A stretch of 64,000 bases of DNA from Deltaproteobacteria bacterium (GCA_031265205.1 JAISCZ010000088.1:1-64000); one strand, 5' to 3'. Shown: positions 35,850 through 44,132, counted from the first letter of the stretch. The notes: generated from the sequence alone by a model not told the origin. Translations and numbers: made by a program.

Positions 35850-36478
35850 TAGTTTTCCTCTTTTGCCTGGCCCGGCTGCGGGCCCGGCTGTGGGGTTGGC
35901 TCCAGGTTCGCCTGAATCGGAGCGTTCTTGGGGCCGATGCGATCCAAGATAATCCGCGGGGAGACCACGGCAAGCTCCTTAAACGGTGGCCTATTAATCC
36001 AATAGTAAATTGTCCGGCTTGGAAGGCTGACGGACGGCGGAAGGCAAGTAATCGTCCCATTGCCGCAGATTTCGACGCAAAAGGCCATTCTCTCTTTGGT
36101 TATTTTGTTTTGGGCCGTATGGACGACCACGACACGGCTCCTGACGCGCTCGATGTCCTCCGGAAGTTTAAATAAATAGATCAGCCCACAAAGGGTACGG
36201 AAGACGGCGACCTTTTCTAAGGGCTCGGGGATAAGCTTTTTAAACCAATTGTTGGCGACCGTGCTATTGCATTCCACGGACCAAAGCCGGGAGGAGCCGT
36301 TTAGAACGCCGATATTGGGCGGATTTTCAACGTCAAACCACTTCGTAAGCTCCTCAAGAGTCGGAAGCTTATCCCTGTAGAGCGACATGTTAACTTGCGG
36401 GATTTTGCCCTTCATGGGGATGACGCTTATGCCCTCGTCCACGTACTCAAGGGCGGCGTCGTAAATCGGGTTGCTCAT
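35849..36478 (-). CDS. Stand-alone prim-pol domain, paralogue 2 (catalytic residues changed)
   Basis: A 209-residue relative of the primase domain. The overall pattern is kept (EGISVIPMKGK, NPPNIGVLNG, GNGTITCLPPS), but the metal pair reads E69 and N71 (LWSVECNST) and the histidine position is isoleucine (TLCGLIYLF). The histidine after PPS is lost as well. It is therefore probably not a polymerase and may bind template, the active paralogue or the primase. The C-terminus is Pro/Gln-rich. The stop overlaps paralogue 1 (TAATG). Confidence 0.85.
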   Translation of the reverse strand: MSNPIYDAALEYVDEGISVIPMKGKIPQVNMSLYRDKLPTLEELTKWFDVENPPNIGVLNGSSRLWSVECNSTVANNWFKKLIPEPLEKVAVFRTLCGLIYLFKLPEDIERVRSRVVVVHTAQNKITKERMAFCVEICGNGTITCLPPSVSLPSRTIYYWINRPPFKELAVVSPRIILDRIGPKNAPIQANLEPTPQPGPQPGQAKEEN

Positions 36479-36501
36479 TTAGTTCTCCTTGCTTAAAGAG
36501 T

Positions 36502-37092
36502 TTAAAAGGGAATGTCAGCGCCATCCGCTAACGCGGCCATTAGATTTTTCCTCTCGCCAACTTTCACTAAATCCGGAAGATCAAAAATGAAGCGCGGCGA
36601 GACAACGGCTAACTTGTTAAAAGGAACTTCGTTTTCCCACTCCGCCACGGCTCCGTCGTGATAGATTGTCGGAGGAAGGCAGCAGCAATCCCCAGAACCG
36701 CTAACCTCGATGCATAAGGAATTAGCCTCGGAGCCAAATATCCCATGTTCGACGCGCGAGACATCTTCTGGAAGACGAAACAAAAAGCCCTTCGTGCGCG
36801 GGGTCTTAATAATTCCAACGGCGCTTAATTTCGCCGGGACAATTGATTTAAACGAATTTTCGCTCATATTAGCTACGTACACGCACCAGATTTGAGAATA
36901 AGCGCCGCACAGGACGCCCACACCCTGAACGTCGGGCGCGTTAAACCAAAGCTTAAGGGTGTTCCCCGAGATAAACGGTAACGTTCGCATGTAGCTAAAA
37001 CCATCTATCATCACTTTATTGTCCTTCAGCGACGCGACAATCGCGCCTTGGGACGAGTACTTAAGGGCGGCCTCGTAAATCTGAGCGTTCAT
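36502..37092 (-). CDS. Stand-alone prim-pol domain, paralogue 3 (catalytic residues lost)
   Basis: A 196-residue, most divergent member. The position of the metal pair reads Y72 and A74 (IWCVYVANMS), the histidine is replaced by glycine (TPRTKGFLFRLPE), and the last motif is GSGDCCCLPPTIYHDGAVAEW. The fold-defining hydrophobic pattern and the WFN...V.GVGVLCGAYS segment are still recognisable, so it is not random decay: the frame is intact. Probably a non-catalytic accessory subunit. First of the prim-pol set in transcription order, after the nuclease. Confidence 0.82.
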   Translation of the reverse strand: MNAQIYEAALKYSSQGAIVASLKDNKVMIDGFSYMRTLPFISGNTLKLWFNAPDVQGVGVLCGAYSQIWCVYVANMSENSFKSIVPAKLSAVGIIKTPRTKGFLFRLPEDVSRVEHGIFGSEANSLCIEVSGSGDCCCLPPTIYHDGAVAEWENEVPFNKLAVVSPRFIFDLPDLVKVGERKNLMAALADGADIPF

Positions 37093-37108
37093 GGCAAAAA
37101 TCCTTGGC

Positions 37109-38248
37109 TTATAAAGCGGAGAAATAATCGTCCATTAAATCGGCCGGGACATACGACTCGCAGCCCTTCAAGTCGTCAAGAGGCTTCCGCCGTGAAACTT
37201 GAGCGCACCACGGCTTCTTGGAAGCCGGGATATGGCCGATAATCTTCCATATGTCCTCAATCGTGATGACGGCCCCTCGCCGCTCTTGCCGCAGCTTATT
37301 CAAGCCAACCGTGTACATCGGGAGGCAATCGGCGATAACTTCCAAAGTTTTATCCTCCGTTTTGGCGTCCGCGCGGCGGGAGAGGACCGTTTTTGTCCGG
37401 TTCCGATTGCAGTTAATCTCCGCGACGCTCCGAAAAGACTTGCAATCCAAGCACCGCGTATCCTGGACCTTGGGCCAAAGCTCATATTTCGCGCAAATTG
37501 GTTTATAGCCGCAAATATTGCATTCCGAGAAGCGGTTCGGGAAATCGCTCGGCAAAGGGTCCGGAGCCTTCCGAGACGTCAAAATCGACGCCGCGCGAGC
37601 CATAATCCGCTTGTAAAGGTCTTCCCGATAATTCACCGTCTCAACGTGAATCTTTTGGGTGTCCTTGTTTTCGACGATAAAAAGAGCCTTGTTTATCGGC
37701 GTACCCGGAGGGTTGCCGAGTTGCCTCTGCAAAGGCGCGATAAAGCTTTGCAGGCGGCCTAAATAGACCTGAATTTGAGATAGATACATGCTGTTAGACT
37801 TAACGCCATGGGTAACGTACTTGGCGAAGCCGGCGTCGTTAACTCCCTTTATTTCCAGCAAATAGGGTATCGTCGCGCCCGGAAGCGTTATTAGCCCGTC
37901 CACGTGTCCCATGAAACGGTAATTAAAGCCGTACAAAGTCCCTTGGTGGTAATAGATGAAGCATCCGCCCTTGATAAGCTCGCGCTTAATCCTGGTCTCA
38001 AGGTTATGTCCCGCTTGAAACTTCCGCGCGACGACATCAGGGATAGGCTCGGCGTTGGCCCCACGGTATTTAAACCAAACATTCCGGGAGCAAGGATGGC
38101 CGATATAGGACATGCCTAAATATTCCCGGCCTAGGCTTCCTTCCTCGTTTAATTTCAAGGCCCCATCATAGACAGCCTGGGCCGCGATTTCCGCCAGGCT
38201 GGGGGGAGCCACGGTTCCTTGGAGCTCGTCTTTAATCTCGTCTACCAT
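37109..38248 (-). CDS. Cas4-like PD-(D/E)xK nuclease
   Basis: A 379-residue nuclease of the Cas4/RecB-C family. The core shows MGHVDGLITL (catalytic Asp), YLLEIKGVNDAG (catalytic Glu-x-Lys) and SQIQVYLG (motif with Gln), followed by clustered cysteines (CNICGYKPIC, CLDC) that may bind zinc or an iron-sulfur cluster. It probably processes DNA ends in phage recombination together with the helicase, whose stop it overlaps (ATGGTAG). I use the ATG at 38248 next to AAGGA; the open frame extends five codons to a TTG. Confidence 0.85.
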   Translation of the reverse strand: MVDEIKDELQGTVAPPSLAEIAAQAVYDGALKLNEEGSLGREYLGMSYIGHPCSRNVWFKYRGANAEPIPDVVARKFQAGHNLETRIKRELIKGGCFIYYHQGTLYGFNYRFMGHVDGLITLPGATIPYLLEIKGVNDAGFAKYVTHGVKSNSMYLSQIQVYLGRLQSFIAPLQRQLGNPPGTPINKALFIVENKDTQKIHVETVNYREDLYKRIMARAASILTSRKAPDPLPSDFPNRFSECNICGYKPICAKYELWPKVQDTRCLDCKSFRSVAEINCNRNRTKTVLSRRADAKTEDKTLEVIADCLPMYTVGLNKLRQERRGAVITIEDIWKIIGHIPASKKPWCAQVSRRKPLDDLKGCESYVPADLMDDYFSAL

Positions 38249-39948
38249 TCCTTCACCTTCCAAAATTCGCCGTCTCGCTTCAGTTCCACCGCGCCAGTAA
38301 ACCGTAGCTCATTCTTGCGGGATACGGCCATGTCTACCGTGCCCGGAGGATTCGTGTTTGTGGCGTTCATGCGCCAGAATTGCTTGGCCTTTTTTTGTCC
38401 ATATTGCGAGCCGGTACCCTCAAAATCGAAGTATTGAAAGAAATTCAAAACGCCGTCATGGACGCAAGTTCCAAGCGACTTAAGCTTTTTCGCGTCTATT
38501 CTGTCGAGGTTTGAAAACCTGGCGAAGACGCTCAAGCGAGCCATCCGATTCCCTTTGCGGCTGACATGCGGCTCCATGTCCCACTGGAGAATCTCGGCCT
38601 TAAGCTTGATGTCTTCTTGAAAAAATATCTCGTACAAAGCGACCGCGTCGGCTTCCGACAACCCCTTTTTTTGCGCCGGGGGTTGCCAAACATAGCCGCA
38701 CTCCGGGCAAAGGTACTCGCCGTGCGGGACATAGGTCCGGCATATAGGGCAAACCTTAAAGCCGGGATGCTCATCCTCCGTAGACTCCGACACGGTGGGA
38801 TCGCTTGGATGCCCATGCCGAGTAAAATTACCCACCAGATCCAGGACTAAAACGTCTTTCTTGCCCTCGCGAATTCTCGTCCCACGGCCCACCATCTGAA
38901 CGAAGAGCCCGGGAGACAGCGTCGGCCGCGCCATCAGAATCAGATCGACGCGAGGGCTATCCCATCCTTCGGTTAAGACCCCCACGTTAACTAAGATGTC
39001 AAATTTGCCCTCGGCGAAGGAGTTAAGGGTCCGCGTCCGCGCTCCCTTGTCAAGCTTCGAGTGCACCACGCGAGCCTCATAGCCGGCGCGGTTGAAAGCG
39101 TCGGTCAAAACCTCGGCGTGCTCGATGGTCACCGCGAAGACCAAAACATTTCTCCGGCTTTCTCCAAACTCTTTGTAAGCGTTAACCGCGCTCTGGATGT
39201 GGACTTTCTTGGACATCAGCTCGGAAAGTTGTCCCTGGTGATATTCCCCTTCCGTCGTCTTGATGGATTGAAGCTCATCGTCAATCCTGGCGGCTTCCTT
39301 GGCCCTAATCGGCACCAGCCAGCCCTCTTCCACCAAGTCGTTCATGGTGATTCTGTAATCAACATCCGAAAAAAAATCGTTCTCGTGTCCGTAGATGTAG
39401 CCCGTGTTGAGCCGAAACGGTGTCGCCGTCACGCCTAAAACGCGCATCGTCGGGTACTTAAGTAGCAATTTTTCTATAACTATTTGATATTGAGACGGAC
39501 CGACATCAGTCAGCTTGCCAATGTGATGCGCCTCGTCCACTATTAATAAATGGATATCCCTCGCTACGGTCCGCGTGGCCAGGGTTTGAACCGTCCCAAT
39601 GATGATGGGGTATTCCGTGTTGACCTTCTGAAGGGAGGCGCAGGCAATCCCAATCCGGCCGTAGGCTGACGGCCAAACCTTTTGCAGCTTGTCCCTTGCC
39701 TGCAAAACAAGTTCCGTCCGGTGCGCGAGAATGCCAACCGACATCTTGGGATATGTCTCCATATAATGCTTCGCCAAAGCGCTAAAAATGATGGTCTTCC
39801 CTCCGCCCGTGGCCATTTCCAAGAGGACGCGCCGCTTATTCTGAAGGGCTTCCAACAGAGCCACGACGCAATCCTCCTGGTAGGGCCGAAGGACGAATTC
39901 TTGCTCCTCGGGCGAGGGCAAAAAGCTAGAAGGGAAGGTCAGCGTCAT
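38242..39948 (-). CDS. SF2 DEAH-type DNA helicase with zinc-ribbon segment
   Basis: A 568-residue helicase of the RecG/Rad25-like phage group. Walker A ATGGGKT (46-52), Walker B IVDEAHH (DEAH at 138-141), motif III VTATPFR, and motif VI FVQMVGRGTRIR are present. Two CxxC pairs (CPICRTYVPHGEYLCPECG) about residue 395-412 suggest a zinc ribbon. The C-terminal 130 residues lack a known domain. Its start lies within the end of the upstream SSB-like gene. It likely serves strand exchange or replication restart. Confidence 0.93.
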   Translation of the reverse strand: MTLTFPSSFLPSPEEQEFVLRPYQEDCVVALLEALQNKRRVLLEMATGGGKTIIFSALAKHYMETYPKMSVGILAHRTELVLQARDKLQKVWPSAYGRIGIACASLQKVNTEYPIIIGTVQTLATRTVARDIHLLIVDEAHHIGKLTDVGPSQYQIVIEKLLLKYPTMRVLGVTATPFRLNTGYIYGHENDFFSDVDYRITMNDLVEEGWLVPIRAKEAARIDDELQSIKTTEGEYHQGQLSELMSKKVHIQSAVNAYKEFGESRRNVLVFAVTIEHAEVLTDAFNRAGYEARVVHSKLDKGARTRTLNSFAEGKFDILVNVGVLTEGWDSPRVDLILMARPTLSPGLFVQMVGRGTRIREGKKDVLVLDLVGNFTRHGHPSDPTVSESTEDEHPGFKVCPICRTYVPHGEYLCPECGYVWQPPAQKKGLSEADAVALYEIFFQEDIKLKAEILQWDMEPHVSRKGNRMARLSVFARFSNLDRIDAKKLKSLGTCVHDGVLNFFQYFDFEGTGSQYGQKKAKQFWRMNATNTNPPGTVDMAVSRKNELRFTGAVELKRDGEFWKVKEW

Positions 39949-40720
39949 CCGCTCCTACCTCTCCGGCATCGGGTAAATCAGCGTCAGTGGGAAGATCGTC
40001 GGGCGCGACCGCGACCGCGACTTCGTCAGCCTCTATGGCCGCGAGGGCCTCCTCATCGGCCGCGACCGCCGCGAGGGCCTCCTCGTCTACGGTCGAGGCC
40101 GCGACGGCCTCTTCCGTTTGAACCGCAGCCGCCTTTTTAGGAGGCGTCTTCGCTTGGGCCGAAGCCGTCTTCGCGGCCCCTCCGGGCGCGGCGCTCCCCG
40201 TGGGAGCCGCGGAAGCGCCCGACGGGGCCGCCGCTTTGGCCGGAGCCGTACTCGGTTTCCCGGTTGGCATGCCTCCCGTCTTTTTGGGCATGGCCGAAAA
40301 CGGATTGAAGGTGTCAACCGCGTTCTCTTCCTTCTCGGAGTTGTACTGCTTCTGCACAACAAGGTTAAAAACGCAGACCTGGCCAATCAGCTTCGGAAGG
40401 TCTTTTAAGGACAAGACCTGAGTCGCCGATTCCTTGCCCAAGGCCTTAAACAGCTTTTCAAGGATGATCTCCGTGCGTTTCATGGCCTTCTCGGAGCCGT
40501 CAATGAAAAGCCGCTCCTGGATTAAGCAGCCCTCGTATTCCGGGACACCCGCCGTCACCGTCGCCCAAAGATCGACGAACCGGTTGTCGTTTTTGGCCGG
40601 TTTTATGTCGGCTTTAATGATTTTGGCCGAGTAGCGGCCTTCAGGTAAAAGGTCCGGGCGCGACCAATCGTCGCCTTCCCCATGCCTGGGGTTGTCAGAA
40701 TCAATGTAAAAGGGCATCAA
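39926..40720 (-). CDS. DUF669-like single-strand-binding protein with SSB-type acidic tip
   Basis: A 264-residue protein. The N-terminal 130 residues match the DUF669 pattern (LLPEGRYSAKIIKADIKPAK, then KKRTEIILEKLFKALG-like helices), thought to bind single-stranded DNA in phages. A long Ala/Pro/Lys and then acidic linker follows, and the last residues read GADDADLPF, which resembles the SSB tip DDDIPF that recruits partner proteins. It therefore could serve as the phage SSB. It lies between the Sak4-like ATPase and the helicase. The linker carries simple DNA repeats, so its length may vary. Confidence 0.8.
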   Translation of the reverse strand: MMPFYIDSDNPRHGEGDDWSRPDLLPEGRYSAKIIKADIKPAKNDNRFVDLWATVTAGVPEYEGCLIQERLFIDGSEKAMKRTEIILEKLFKALGKESATQVLSLKDLPKLIGQVCVFNLVVQKQYNSEKEENAVDTFNPFSAMPKKTGGMPTGKPSTAPAKAAAPSGASAAPTGSAAPGGAAKTASAQAKTPPKKAAAVQTEEAVAASTVDEEALAAVAADEEALAAIEADEVAVAVAPDDLPTDADLPDAGEVGADDADLPF

Positions 40721-40750
40721 ATTCTCCTTTAAAGGGTTTTCAAAATAAGA

Positions 40751-40769
40751 CAGTTCGGTCGCCGAACTG
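40751..40769. repeat. Hairpin in the gap before the SSB-like gene
   Basis: CAGTTCGG-TCG-CCGAACTG is a perfect 8-bp stem with a 3-base loop in the 78-base gap between the ATPase and SSB-like genes. On the minus strand it is followed by TCTTATTTT, so it could act as a weak attenuator. Confidence 0.4.
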
Positions 40770-40798
40770 AAAATAATCCTTGCCTGGCGTCGCTAGGC

Positions 40799-41587
40799 CT
40801 ATGCTAAGGGAGGCCTCTCGGGGAGCTTCCCCACCATCTTTTCCAGCAGGGCCGCGAGGTTAAACTCAGGCTCGCAAATTTCCAGCTTCCCGCTCCGGTC
40901 CTTGCCCGGCAAAAAGCCGTTCTTCGCGGTGTAAAGGCTATAGGTGAAGGAAGTTTCCCCCTCGTCCAAAATCTTGTTCATGTGGAAGACCTCGTCAAAC
41001 CACGCGAAAAATTCGCCCCGCGCGTCGCGGCCGCGAAGCCGGGGCTCAATCTTCCGGCTTCCATCGTCGGCAAGGTGGTTATCTTCCAAAACCGTCGTTA
41101 CGGTAATAATGGGAAGCTCGCAGAAGGCCACCATCAGCTTCCGCAGGTCCTCGCTAATCTTCCCGTAAAGACCAAAGCCCGACATGCCCTTGTTCACGCA
41201 CTCGGTGTAAAGGATGTTCATTAGAGCCGTGGCGGAATCCAAAACCACGATGTTAAAACGGTCCGGGTTCTGGTAAAGCCAGTTGACAATGCCCCTAAAC
41301 TCCGCGCTAGTCTTCACAAGCCGCATGTCGAAGTCTTCCGGACGGGCCAAAACGTCGTCCACGACCGACATAAGGCCGTTTTCGGTCACCAGGCCTAGGG
41401 TTCGAGAGCCGGGAGGCGTCGTCCCGAAGGCCATCCGCGTCTTGCCCACGCCGGAATCCCCAACCAGGCAAATGGAGAACGAATGCCGCATCCGAAGCAT
41501 GTTTATTTTCTTCGGGATAGCCGTCGCCGCCGCGGGCTGAACTTTAGACTTGACGGCCGGAAGCGCCCTTTTTGCCGTCTCGCTCAT
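40799..41587 (-). CDS. Sak4-like RecA-type ATPase
   Basis: A 262-residue phage P-loop NTPase. Walker A GDSGVGKT (43-50) and Walker B NIVVLDSAT, followed by a RecA-like motif ITVTTVLEDN, place it with the Sak4/AAA_24 group, which stimulates single-strand annealing together with an SSB. The SSB-like protein is the next gene. It starts at TAATG with the upstream stop. Role: homologous recombination during phage growth. Confidence 0.82.
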   Translation of the reverse strand: MSETAKRALPAVKSKVQPAAATAIPKKINMLRMRHSFSICLVGDSGVGKTRMAFGTTPPGSRTLGLVTENGLMSVVDDVLARPEDFDMRLVKTSAEFRGIVNWLYQNPDRFNIVVLDSATALMNILYTECVNKGMSGFGLYGKISEDLRKLMVAFCELPIITVTTVLEDNHLADDGSRKIEPRLRGRDARGEFFAWFDEVFHMNKILDEGETSFTYSLYTAKNGFLPGKDRSGKLEICEPEFNLAALLEKMVGKLPERPPLA

Positions 41588-42114
41588 TAGTTCTCCTCCA
41601 TCGGCTGATAGGTGACAGAGGCCTTGGGCGCCTTGTCCTCGAACGTCTCCAAAATCAAAGCGCTATGTGGGCTCTCCATGACCGCCTCGTCGATGACCTT
41701 CTTGCTGATGCCCTTCCAGTCCCAAGTAAAAAGCTTCTGGAACTCCGCTTCCGGAATCTTCCCCCTAAGCTCCTCGATCACCGTTTGCTTGTAGTCGCGC
41801 TCGTTCCGGACGCTGATTTTGGCCAGGTAACGAAGTCCTGGAAACTTCCTTTGGCCCCTCGTCCGGCCCAAAAACTCCGCTTCCATGGCGTGGCGGTTGT
41901 CTATCACTATCTTCTCGACCCTCTTCAGCTCCGCCGCTTTGTCGACCAGGGTCGCCGTCTCCCACGTCCCGATGACGGCCTTCGTGGCGTCGTTGATGTC
42001 CAAAAAGACTTCAGGAAGGAAGTCTCCATCGACCGACAAAAGGGCGATTTCTCCCCGCTCCGGAGAGGACTCCTGGCCCGAAATTTGGGCCTTTTTGACG
42101 CTTTTAGCGCTCAT
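41587..42114 (-). CDS. Conserved-looking phage protein of unknown function
   Basis: A 175-residue soluble protein. The N-terminus is low in complexity and the middle is charged and helical (ELKRVEKIVIDNRHAMEAEF). No motif identifies a family for me. It overlaps the Sak4-like gene (TAATG) and thus probably belongs to the recombination module; partner proteins in this position in other phages are often DUF-type recombination accessories, which is inference. Confidence 0.6.
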   Translation of the reverse strand: MSAKSVKKAQISGQESSPERGEIALLSVDGDFLPEVFLDINDATKAVIGTWETATLVDKAAELKRVEKIVIDNRHAMEAEFLGRTRGQRKFPGLRYLAKISVRNERDYKQTVIEELRGKIPEAEFQKLFTWDWKGISKKVIDEAVMESPHSALILETFEDKAPKASVTYQPMEEN

Positions 42115-42126
42115 CCGTCTAGCCTC

Positions 42127-42411
42127 CTATTTCATTTGTCCATCGGCCGCCGGGACAAGGCCCGCGCGAGCGATAGCCCGTATGACCGAAAAGGCCTCGT
42201 CCGCCATGTTTCGGATATATTTGTTGATGTACCGCTCCCGCTCTTTCTCCCTAAAGCCCATCTCCTCAGTGAAGCGGTACATTTTGGTGGTTTCAGTGGT
42301 TAATAAAGATATCTCCTCCTCGATTTCTTGCTGGACCCACCAGCTGTCCGCGCCCGGAAGCGCGCGCATCTTGGCCGCGATGTCTTGGACGTATTCGTTC
42401 GCCGTCTTCAT
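42127..42411 (-). CDS. Small hypothetical early protein
   Basis: A 94-residue, mainly helical, highly charged protein (MKTANEYVQDIAAKMRALPG, later EKERERYINKYIRNMADEA). No domain recognised. It lies 12 bases ahead of the next early gene and 24 bases after the previous one, so it is part of the operon. Confidence 0.6.
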   Translation of the reverse strand: MKTANEYVQDIAAKMRALPGADSWWVQQEIEEEISLLTTETTKMYRFTEEMGFREKERERYINKYIRNMADEAFSVIRAIARAGLVPAADGQMK

Positions 42412-42435
42412 GGTTAGCCTCCCTTTTTGGCCGCC

Positions 42436-43239
42436 TTACGCGTCCTCATACGTTTTGTAGCAACGATTTTTCCTGGGCTTGCCCGGCCACGCGGGCTCAA
42501 CAAAGGGCTTGACGCCGTAGCCCTTCGCCTCCGGAGCCGGCATCGCCTCCGAAAGGGGCTTTTGGGCCTGGCCGCAGGCCAGCATGGGATTCAACGCGGA
42601 GGTCGAGACGGAGAAGCCCAACGGCGGCAAATCCCCGATATACGGCGCGCTTGGCGGCAAATCCCCGAAACGACGCGGGCCCGGCGGGATATTCCCGACA
42701 TGCGGTTCGATTAAGGGAAGCGGCGCCGGCTGAGGAGTCCCCGTTCCCGGGCTCCGGCTGACAAGCGGCCAGGAGTCGGCCTGATTTTGGGCCCAAGCCC
42801 TCTCAAGCTTCGAGACCAAGACTCCAACCGTCTTCTCCATGTACTGGTCGAAAAACCTCTCCTTTTGGGCTTTCTCGGCCTTCAGCCTCTCAATCTCGGC
42901 CTTGAGAAAAAGAATCTCTTTGTTCTTTTCCCCGACGTAGTTTTGGGCCTCATCGGTGAGTCGGGACGGCGTCATAGTCCCAAGCGTGAGTCGTGGGACC
43001 AGGCCCGGGAGCTGCGACAGGGACCTGAAGACCAACGCGGCGTCCGCCTTCAAAAGTTTGTCGTATTTATTCTCGTCCTCCTCGATGTCGAAATGAACGC
43101 AAGCCCACGCCGCCTCGGCGTCTTCCAGCAACTTCTTTACCTTTTTGACAAGGCCCGAAGCCCGCGAAGCCAAGGCCAACGAACGTTTCGGGGTGCTCAA
43201 AGCTTCGTCCCAAGCCGAGACTTTCTCTTCATTTGCCAT
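42436..43239 (-). CDS. Hypothetical early protein with coiled coil and proline-rich region
   Basis: A 267-residue protein. Residues 120-160 form a likely coiled coil (FLKAEIERLKAEKAQKER). Residues 175-215 hold three short repeats of the form GNIPP / GDLPP / GDLPP spaced by 12-14 residues. No enzyme motif is visible. As an early gene near the control region it may be a regulator or a structural partner of the recombination proteins; function unknown. Confidence 0.6.
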   Translation of the reverse strand: MANEEKVSAWDEALSTPKRSLALASRASGLVKKVKKLLEDAEAAWACVHFDIEEDENKYDKLLKADAALVFRSLSQLPGLVPRLTLGTMTPSRLTDEAQNYVGEKNKEILFLKAEIERLKAEKAQKERFFDQYMEKTVGVLVSKLERAWAQNQADSWPLVSRSPGTGTPQPAPLPLIEPHVGNIPPGPRRFGDLPPSAPYIGDLPPLGFSVSTSALNPMLACGQAQKPLSEAMPAPEAKGYGVKPFVEPAWPGKPRKNRCYKTYEDA

Positions 43240-43365
43240 AATCTCTAAACTCCAAAGGACTAGATTTAGTAGATAATTTCTAGCCCTATATAAAATACCG
43301 CTAAATGTCGAGGCCTAAGACGCGGCCAAAGCTTTATTTAAGCGGCCGCTATCCCATAAAATGGC

Positions 43366-43608
43366 TTAGTGCCAATATCTGCGCCTAGACTGATGGGGAA
43401 GATACGGCCGCCGAAGTTCTTTAATCGGGACGCCCAAGACCTTAGAAATCCGATTCCAGGTCTCAATCCGTCCGCCGGGAATAATCCCCCGCTCCAAAAA
43501 ACTTAAGGATTGGGCCGTTATCCCAACTTTCGCGGCCAGCTCGGCGAGAGTCAGATTTAACTTCTCCCGGACGTTCCTTAGTCGAATTATTCCAGTGAAT
43601 TTATTCAC
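43366..43608 (-). CDS. Cro/CI-type helix-turn-helix regulator
   Basis: An 80-residue xre-family DNA-binding protein. The helix-turn-helix reads LTLAELAAKVGITAQSLSFL, followed by ERGIIPGG and an ETWNRISKVLGVPIKELRR helix. The basic C-terminus is short and has no dimerisation domain. It is the second gene of the leftward operon and opposes the divergent repressor gene in position, so it is a plausible Cro analogue. Confidence 0.85.
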   Translation of the reverse strand: MNKFTGIIRLRNVREKLNLTLAELAAKVGITAQSLSFLERGIIPGGRIETWNRISKVLGVPIKELRRPYLPHQSRRRYWH

Positions 43609-43805
43609 AATTTAAGGCCTTAAAAATGAGCTTTTGGGCCTTTCGCAAACCCAAAAGCTCGACGAAGAAATATAGACAAAATCCTCTACGCCCCCCTCCG
43701 GGGACGGGCGCTAGGCTCGTCAAAAACTCGTAAAAACGAGCCCTTTAACCTTCCAGCAGCGCGTGCTTGGCCAGGAAGGCGAGGAGCCGAGGAGGCTCCT
43801 CATTC

Positions 43806-44030
43806 TCACCGGGGCCGCGAGTCGTCATCTCCCGGCCCCCCAAACTCAGAATCGCCGTCGGACCTTCGGCCGTCCCATCGGCGCAGATAAGCCTCCACTG
43901 AGGAGGGAAAGTCAGTTTGCTTGATGTCGTCAAATTCTGAATACATCAATCCGTAGGCGGTAGCCGAGCGCAAGAGCCTATCCATGGCGTTTTTACCCTT
44001 CGCGCGGTTTTTCTCCAGCTTCTTGTCCAT
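43806..44030 (-). CDS. Small hypothetical protein, first gene of the leftward operon
   Basis: A 74-residue charged protein (MDKKLEKNRAKGKNAMDRLL) ending in an acidic, Gly/Asp-rich tail. The ATG at 44030 has GAGGGAAG upstream and lies directly after the early promoter and operators. No domain is recognised. A 27-codon frame (43745-43828) overlaps its end in another frame and is not counted. Confidence 0.55.
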   Translation of the reverse strand: MDKKLEKNRAKGKNAMDRLLRSATAYGLMYSEFDDIKQTDFPSSVEAYLRRWDGRRSDGDSEFGGPGDDDSRPR

Positions 44031-44050
44031 GCTTCCCTCGTCCGATAATA

Positions 44051-44067
44051 CGAGTATCAAATACTCG
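44051..44067. promoter_or_regulatory. Operator 1 in the divergent control region
   Basis: CGAGTATCAAATACTCG is a perfect 7-bp inverted repeat with a 3-base centre, 17 bases in all, the size usual for lambdoid repressor operators. It lies between the divergent repressor and leftward early genes. Confidence 0.65.
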
Positions 44068-44086
44068 GACTTCCGTTTTGAAGATA

Positions 44087-44121
44087 CGAGGACAATACAC
44101 TCGGATAATCGGGTTTGTCAA
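44087..44121 (-). promoter_or_regulatory. Leftward early promoter overlapped by operator 2
   Basis: On the minus strand TTGACA (44116-44121) is 18 bases from TATTGT (44092-44097). An imperfect copy of the operator, CGAGGACAATACACTCG (44087-44103), covers the -10 element; its centre is 36 bases from that of operator 1. Repressor binding here would block the early operon. On the plus strand GATAAT (44104-44109) could be the -10 for the repressor gene. Confidence 0.55.
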
Positions 44122-44132
44122 GGAATTTTTTT

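Noticed and set aside
43745-43828. 27-codon frame overlapping the end of the first early gene
   Set aside because: No well-placed ribosome-binding site and no hydrophobic or conserved pattern; probably chance.
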